Source: Chitinophaga polysaccharea
Lineage (GTDB): Bacteria > Bacteroidota > Bacteroidia > Chitinophagales > Chitinophagaceae
NCBI RefSeq assembly: GCF_902150045.1
Contig: NZ_CABFVU010000004.1
Coordinates: 434,001 to 498,000 of the forward strand
Reading direction: 5' to 3'
DNA: 64,000 nucleotides
Below the pieces are notes generated by a model. The model was not told where the DNA came from. It saw only the letters and a program-made list of their open reading frames with translations, and did no database searches. Below are positions 61,236 to 64,000 of this stretch, piece after piece (the stretch's first letter is position 1; the number at the start of each line of letters is the position of its first letter). Both the position numbers and the translations under genes were made by a program.

Positions 61236-63488
61236 ATGAAGCTAATACAATTTATGATAGTTGCAAAACACATACTACCGCTGAAAACATACCTGGTAAA
61301 GTATTCGGGGTATACCTGTTTACTGGTGATGCTTCTGTGCCAGTCATCGCTGCCGCTGCAGGCGCAACGCCTGCCCGTTATACCTGCCGGTGCAGATGCC
61401 TACCTGAAATGGGACCAGTGGCCTATGCAGCGGTTCGGCATGCGAACTTATATGAGAGGTACCTACGACCGTACCGGCGGCAACGATGCTGCCGATGCCA
61501 GCCATTATCTTTTTATGAATGGAGAAACAGATAATGTTACGCTGGATGTAACGGGAACGGGTATACTTTATTTCTTCCGTGCCAACCACTGGCATGGAAG
61601 CCCCTGGCATTTTATTACCGACGGGCGGGAACATACCATACAGGAAACCGGGACCGCAGATCCTGCAAATGCCATCCGGGATATCAAGGCAAGCGTTTTT
61701 ATCCCGGCGGCACCATTTCCCAAACCCATGGCATGGACCTGGGCCGATACCAAAGGGGCGGACCTTATCTGGACACCCATCCCGTTCCGTGAATCCCTGC
61801 GTATTGCCTACTCCCGCACCCACTACGGTACAGGGTATTACATCTACCAATTGTTTGCCAACCCCGGTAAACTTTCCCGCCGTATCCGCAGCTGGGATAT
61901 CAACAAAGCGCCGGAGAAAGAAATGGTGAACCTTATCAGTAAAGCGGGGCAGGACATCGCGCCAGCGCATATTCCCACCCGCAGCGGCTTGGTAAAGCTC
62001 AACGGTGAAAAGATAACACTTACGGATATACGTACTACTGCTGTAGTGAGAGCGCTGAAACTAACCATACCGGCTGCAGATGCGGAGGCACTGGAAAGGA
62101 TCCGCCTGCTGGTTACCTGGGACGATGCGTTGCAACCCTCCATAGATGCACCACTCTGCCTGTTCTTTGGCGCCGGTACGCTGCACAACCGCGATCACCG
62201 CGAATACCTTGTAAAAGGCTTTCCTATCAATATCCGTTACGACAGCACAACACAGCAGCTAACGCTGGCCTGTTATTACCCTATGCCGTTCTTTAAAGCG
62301 GCAAAGTTTGAGCTGGCAGGCATCACACCGGGTGAAATATCCGTTAAATACGAGATCCGCTACCAGCCACAGAAAATAAATCCTGCATTCAGCAGCTATT
62401 TTCATGCAACGTACCGCGATTTTCCCACACCGGAACCTGGCAGGGATCTAACGTTGCTGGATACACGTGGAATAGAAGGCAAAACGGAATGGTCGGGTAA
62501 CTTTGTGGGCACTTCCTTCATTTTTACACACAACGGCGAGCTGGGCACGCTGGAAGGGGATCCCCGCTTTTTCTTCGACGACAGCCAGTCGCCGCAGGCG
62601 CAGGGCACTGGCACGGAAGAGTGGGGCGGAGGGGGCGACTACTGGGGCGGCAGGAATATGACCCTTCCTTTTGCAGGGCATCCCTGTGGCGTAGCCCGTA
62701 AGGACCAGGCAAAAGACAGGAAAGACCTCATCCACTCGGCCTACCGTTTCCTCCTCGCCGACCTGATGCCCTTTGGCCGTAACGCCCGCATACAGCTGGA
62801 GCACGGAGGGGAGAACCGCTCCACTGAACATTATGAAAGCGTTACCTACTGGTATGGTTTACCAGCCCCTTCACTGATAAAAACAGATGAACTGGATATA
62901 GGCGATGTAAACAGTGAGCAGCAGCATGCATATCATTCTCCGCAGGCAACTGCGGTGGAAACCATTTTTAGCCGTTATGAACTGGGGCCTGATTCGCTGA
63001 ACGTTAAGGGGAGAGGAAAAATTGAAGTATATCCTGCGCATGCTGAAGATGGCCGTTATACCACGGGCGTATCGGAATTCAATATCCGGCTGGATCCTGC
63101 CAACCAGGGGGCGCTGTTGCGCCGCACGCTGGATTTCAGTCACCCTAACCAGAAAGCAGCCGTGTATATTGCAGACAGCTCCGGCAGCAAATGGAAATTT
63201 GCCGGCACCTGGTACCTCGCGGGCGCCAATACCTGTATATTCAGTCATCCGCCAAAAGAAACAGATAAAAGGATGTACAATGTACAAACCAGCAACCGCC
63301 GTTTCCGCGATGACGAATGGCTGGTACCGGCCGCACTTACCAAAGGCCGTAGCAGTATCCGGGTAAGGATCGTGTTTGAGCCGGTGGACCAGGAACTGTA
63401 CCCTGGATATAAATTTCCGGGGAAGAATGCCTGGAGCGAACTGCGATATACCGCGTATAGCTATGTGGTGCCGGTTATAAAAGACTAA
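61236..63488 (+). CDS. GH172 (DUF2961) family glycosidase 3, long form
   Basis: A 750-residue exported protein, about twice the size of its two paralogues. The N-terminal 44 residues end in a signal-like segment (CLLVMLLCQSSLPLQAQR); with only 16 bases to the divergent AraC gene, an internal start near 61254 or later is possible. The DUF2961 core begins with the sugar-binding start (YMRGTYDRTGGNDAADASHY) and reaches the catalytic region with Glu440 (in LEGDPRFFFDD) and Glu461 (in GTGTEEW), 21 apart as in GH172-2. The last 150 residues form an additional beta-sandwich (SRYELGPDSLNVKGRGKIEV, SSIRVRIVFEPVDQEL). Confidence 0.88.
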   Translation: MKLIQFMIVAKHILPLKTYLVKYSGYTCLLVMLLCQSSLPLQAQRLPVIPAGADAYLKWDQWPMQRFGMRTYMRGTYDRTGGNDAADASHYLFMNGETDNVTLDVTGTGILYFFRANHWHGSPWHFITDGREHTIQETGTADPANAIRDIKASVFIPAAPFPKPMAWTWADTKGADLIWTPIPFRESLRIAYSRTHYGTGYYIYQLFANPGKLSRRIRSWDINKAPEKEMVNLISKAGQDIAPAHIPTRSGLVKLNGEKITLTDIRTTAVVRALKLTIPAADAEALERIRLLVTWDDALQPSIDAPLCLFFGAGTLHNRDHREYLVKGFPINIRYDSTTQQLTLACYYPMPFFKAAKFELAGITPGEISVKYEIRYQPQKINPAFSSYFHATYRDFPTPEPGRDLTLLDTRGIEGKTEWSGNFVGTSFIFTHNGELGTLEGDPRFFFDDSQSPQAQGTGTEEWGGGGDYWGGRNMTLPFAGHPCGVARKDQAKDRKDLIHSAYRFLLADLMPFGRNARIQLEHGGENRSTEHYESVTYWYGLPAPSLIKTDELDIGDVNSEQQHAYHSPQATAVETIFSRYELGPDSLNVKGRGKIEVYPAHAEDGRYTTGVSEFNIRLDPANQGALLRRTLDFSHPNQKAAVYIADSSGSKWKFAGTWYLAGANTCIFSHPPKETDKRMYNVQTSNRRFRDDEWLVPAALTKGRSSIRVRIVFEPVDQELYPGYKFPGKNAWSELRYTAYSYVVPVIKD

Positions 63489-64000
63489 ACATCTTCCAGC
63501 AGGATCTTCAGCATGTTCTTGTAGTTGTTGATAAAATGGTACGAGATCTTATAATTTTCTGTTTCCGTGTAACTGGTTTTTTTGATCCCGTTTTCTGTGA
63601 GCTGGTAAATGGTGGCATCGGGATAAGCCATTACAATAGGAGAGTGGGTGGCAATAATAAACTGCGATTGCTGCCCTATCAGCTGGTGCATCCTGGTGAG
63701 CATGGCCATCTGCCGCGTTGGGGAAAGCGCGGCTTCCGGCTCGTCCAGGATGTACAGGCCGTTACCGCCAAAACGATGTGAAAGCAATGCCCAGAACGAT
63801 TCCCCGTGCGATTGCTCATGCAGGGAAACACCGCCGTAGTTATCAATTACTTTCGGCCCCATACTCTCTTTATCCAGTTCTTCAATATTGGTACCCACAT
63901 TAAAAAAGCTTTCGCTTCTCAGGAAAAAGCCATCCTTTGCCCGCACCGCTGCCCTGGCCACGCGGATGTACTGATGCAGTACGGAATGAGATGCACGGGT
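63485..64000 (-). CDS. AAA-family ATPase (ABC/SMC-like), C-terminal part
   Basis: The frame is open to the window edge, so only the last 172 residues are visible. They show the second half of a P-loop ATPase: Walker B YILDEPEAALSPTRQMAMLT with catalytic Glu, then the switch FIIATHSPIVMAYPDATIYQ. This is typical of stand-alone AAA/ABC ATPases such as those of the OLD or DUF2813 groups, often found alone or with nucleases in defence or repair. No partner is visible here. It overlaps the end of the GH172-3 gene by four bases (tail to tail). Confidence 0.85.
   Translation of the reverse strand, partial: TRASHSVLHQYIRVARAAVRAKDGFFLRSESFFNVGTNIEELDKESMGPKVIDNYGGVSLHEQSHGESFWALLSHRFGGNGLYILDEPEAALSPTRQMAMLTRMHQLIGQQSQFIIATHSPIVMAYPDATIYQLTENGIKKTSYTETENYKISYHFINNYKNMLKILLEDV

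Noticed and set aside
48208..63488. Recent tandem duplication of the three GH172 genes
   Set aside because: The proteins differ in length (394, 384 and 750 residues) and outside the core motifs they have little in common, so they are old paralogues.
1..64000. CRISPR array, tRNA or rRNA genes, insertion sequences, prophage or integrated element
   Set aside because: I found no regularly spaced direct repeats, no cloverleaf-like sequences with CCA ends, no transposase or integrase reading frames, and no terminal inverted repeats with target duplications. The deletion scars have no visible IS at their borders.

Overview
The window looks like chromosomal DNA of a Bacteroidota bacterium of the Chitinophaga type (family Chitinophagaceae). 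This rests on three ECF sigma / FecR anti-sigma / TonB-receptor sets, SusC/SusD pairs whose SusC proteins carry an extra N-terminal STN domain and a leader before the signal peptide, a type IX secretion C-terminal sorting domain, TAnnTTTG-type promoter boxes, and many AraC and LytTR regulators. I see no rRNA, tRNA, CRISPR array, integrase, transposase or phage structural genes.

Layout. 1-2041: the end of an EamA transporter, a chimeric ORF that joins the front of an ECF sigma factor to the tail of a GH106-like glycosidase, and an NTF2-like protein. 2143-14888: polysaccharide-utilisation locus 1 (sigma, FecR, SusC, SusD, secreted FAD oxidoreductase, MFS transporter, T9SS-exported glycosidase-like protein), closed by a strong terminator. 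14930-15290: gene debris. 15287-23228: small regulatory and metabolic genes (DUF1569, GlxA-type regulator plus fatty acid hydroxylase, AraC regulators, SDR, DoxX-like membrane protein), then a second graveyard where a truncated barstar abuts a truncated acyltransferase, followed by the tail of a VOC protein. 23471-33335: a closed unit of sigma, FecR, TonB receptor, two paralogous beta-helix lipoproteins, a small beta-rich protein and an S41 peptidase lipoprotein, ending in a 21-bp perfect terminator stem. 33418-40682: a VWA protein divergent from a LytS-type kinase with its LytTR regulator, a sugar isomerase-like protein, an epoxide hydrolase, an acyltransferase with an apparent internal deletion, and a small conserved protein. 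40865-63488: polysaccharide-utilisation locus 2, about 22.6 kb. 63485-64000: the C-terminal part of an AAA ATPase.

How the parts work together. In both PULs the sigma/FecR pair probably senses ligand through the STN domain of its SusC and switches on the surface binding and import system. PUL 2 has three GH172 (DUF2961) proteins that all keep two glutamates 21 or 22 residues apart, plus a GH43-like lipoprotein, a sialate-O-acetylesterase-like enzyme, a sodium:solute symporter, and predicted cytoplasmic enzymes (GATase-like, ceramidase-like, HisD-like dehydrogenase). I infer breakdown of an acetylated furanose-rich glycan (D-arabinofuranose or fructofuranose type), import of the released sugar or polyol, and its oxidation. 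The 23471-33335 unit is the best candidate for an undescribed uptake or surface-processing system; its ligand cannot be read from sequence.

A second theme is loss. At least four places look like deletion scars (sigma/GH106 chimera, barstar/acyltransferase junction, internally shortened acyltransferase, VOC tail). Either the lineage deletes accessory genes often, or some joins are assembly errors.
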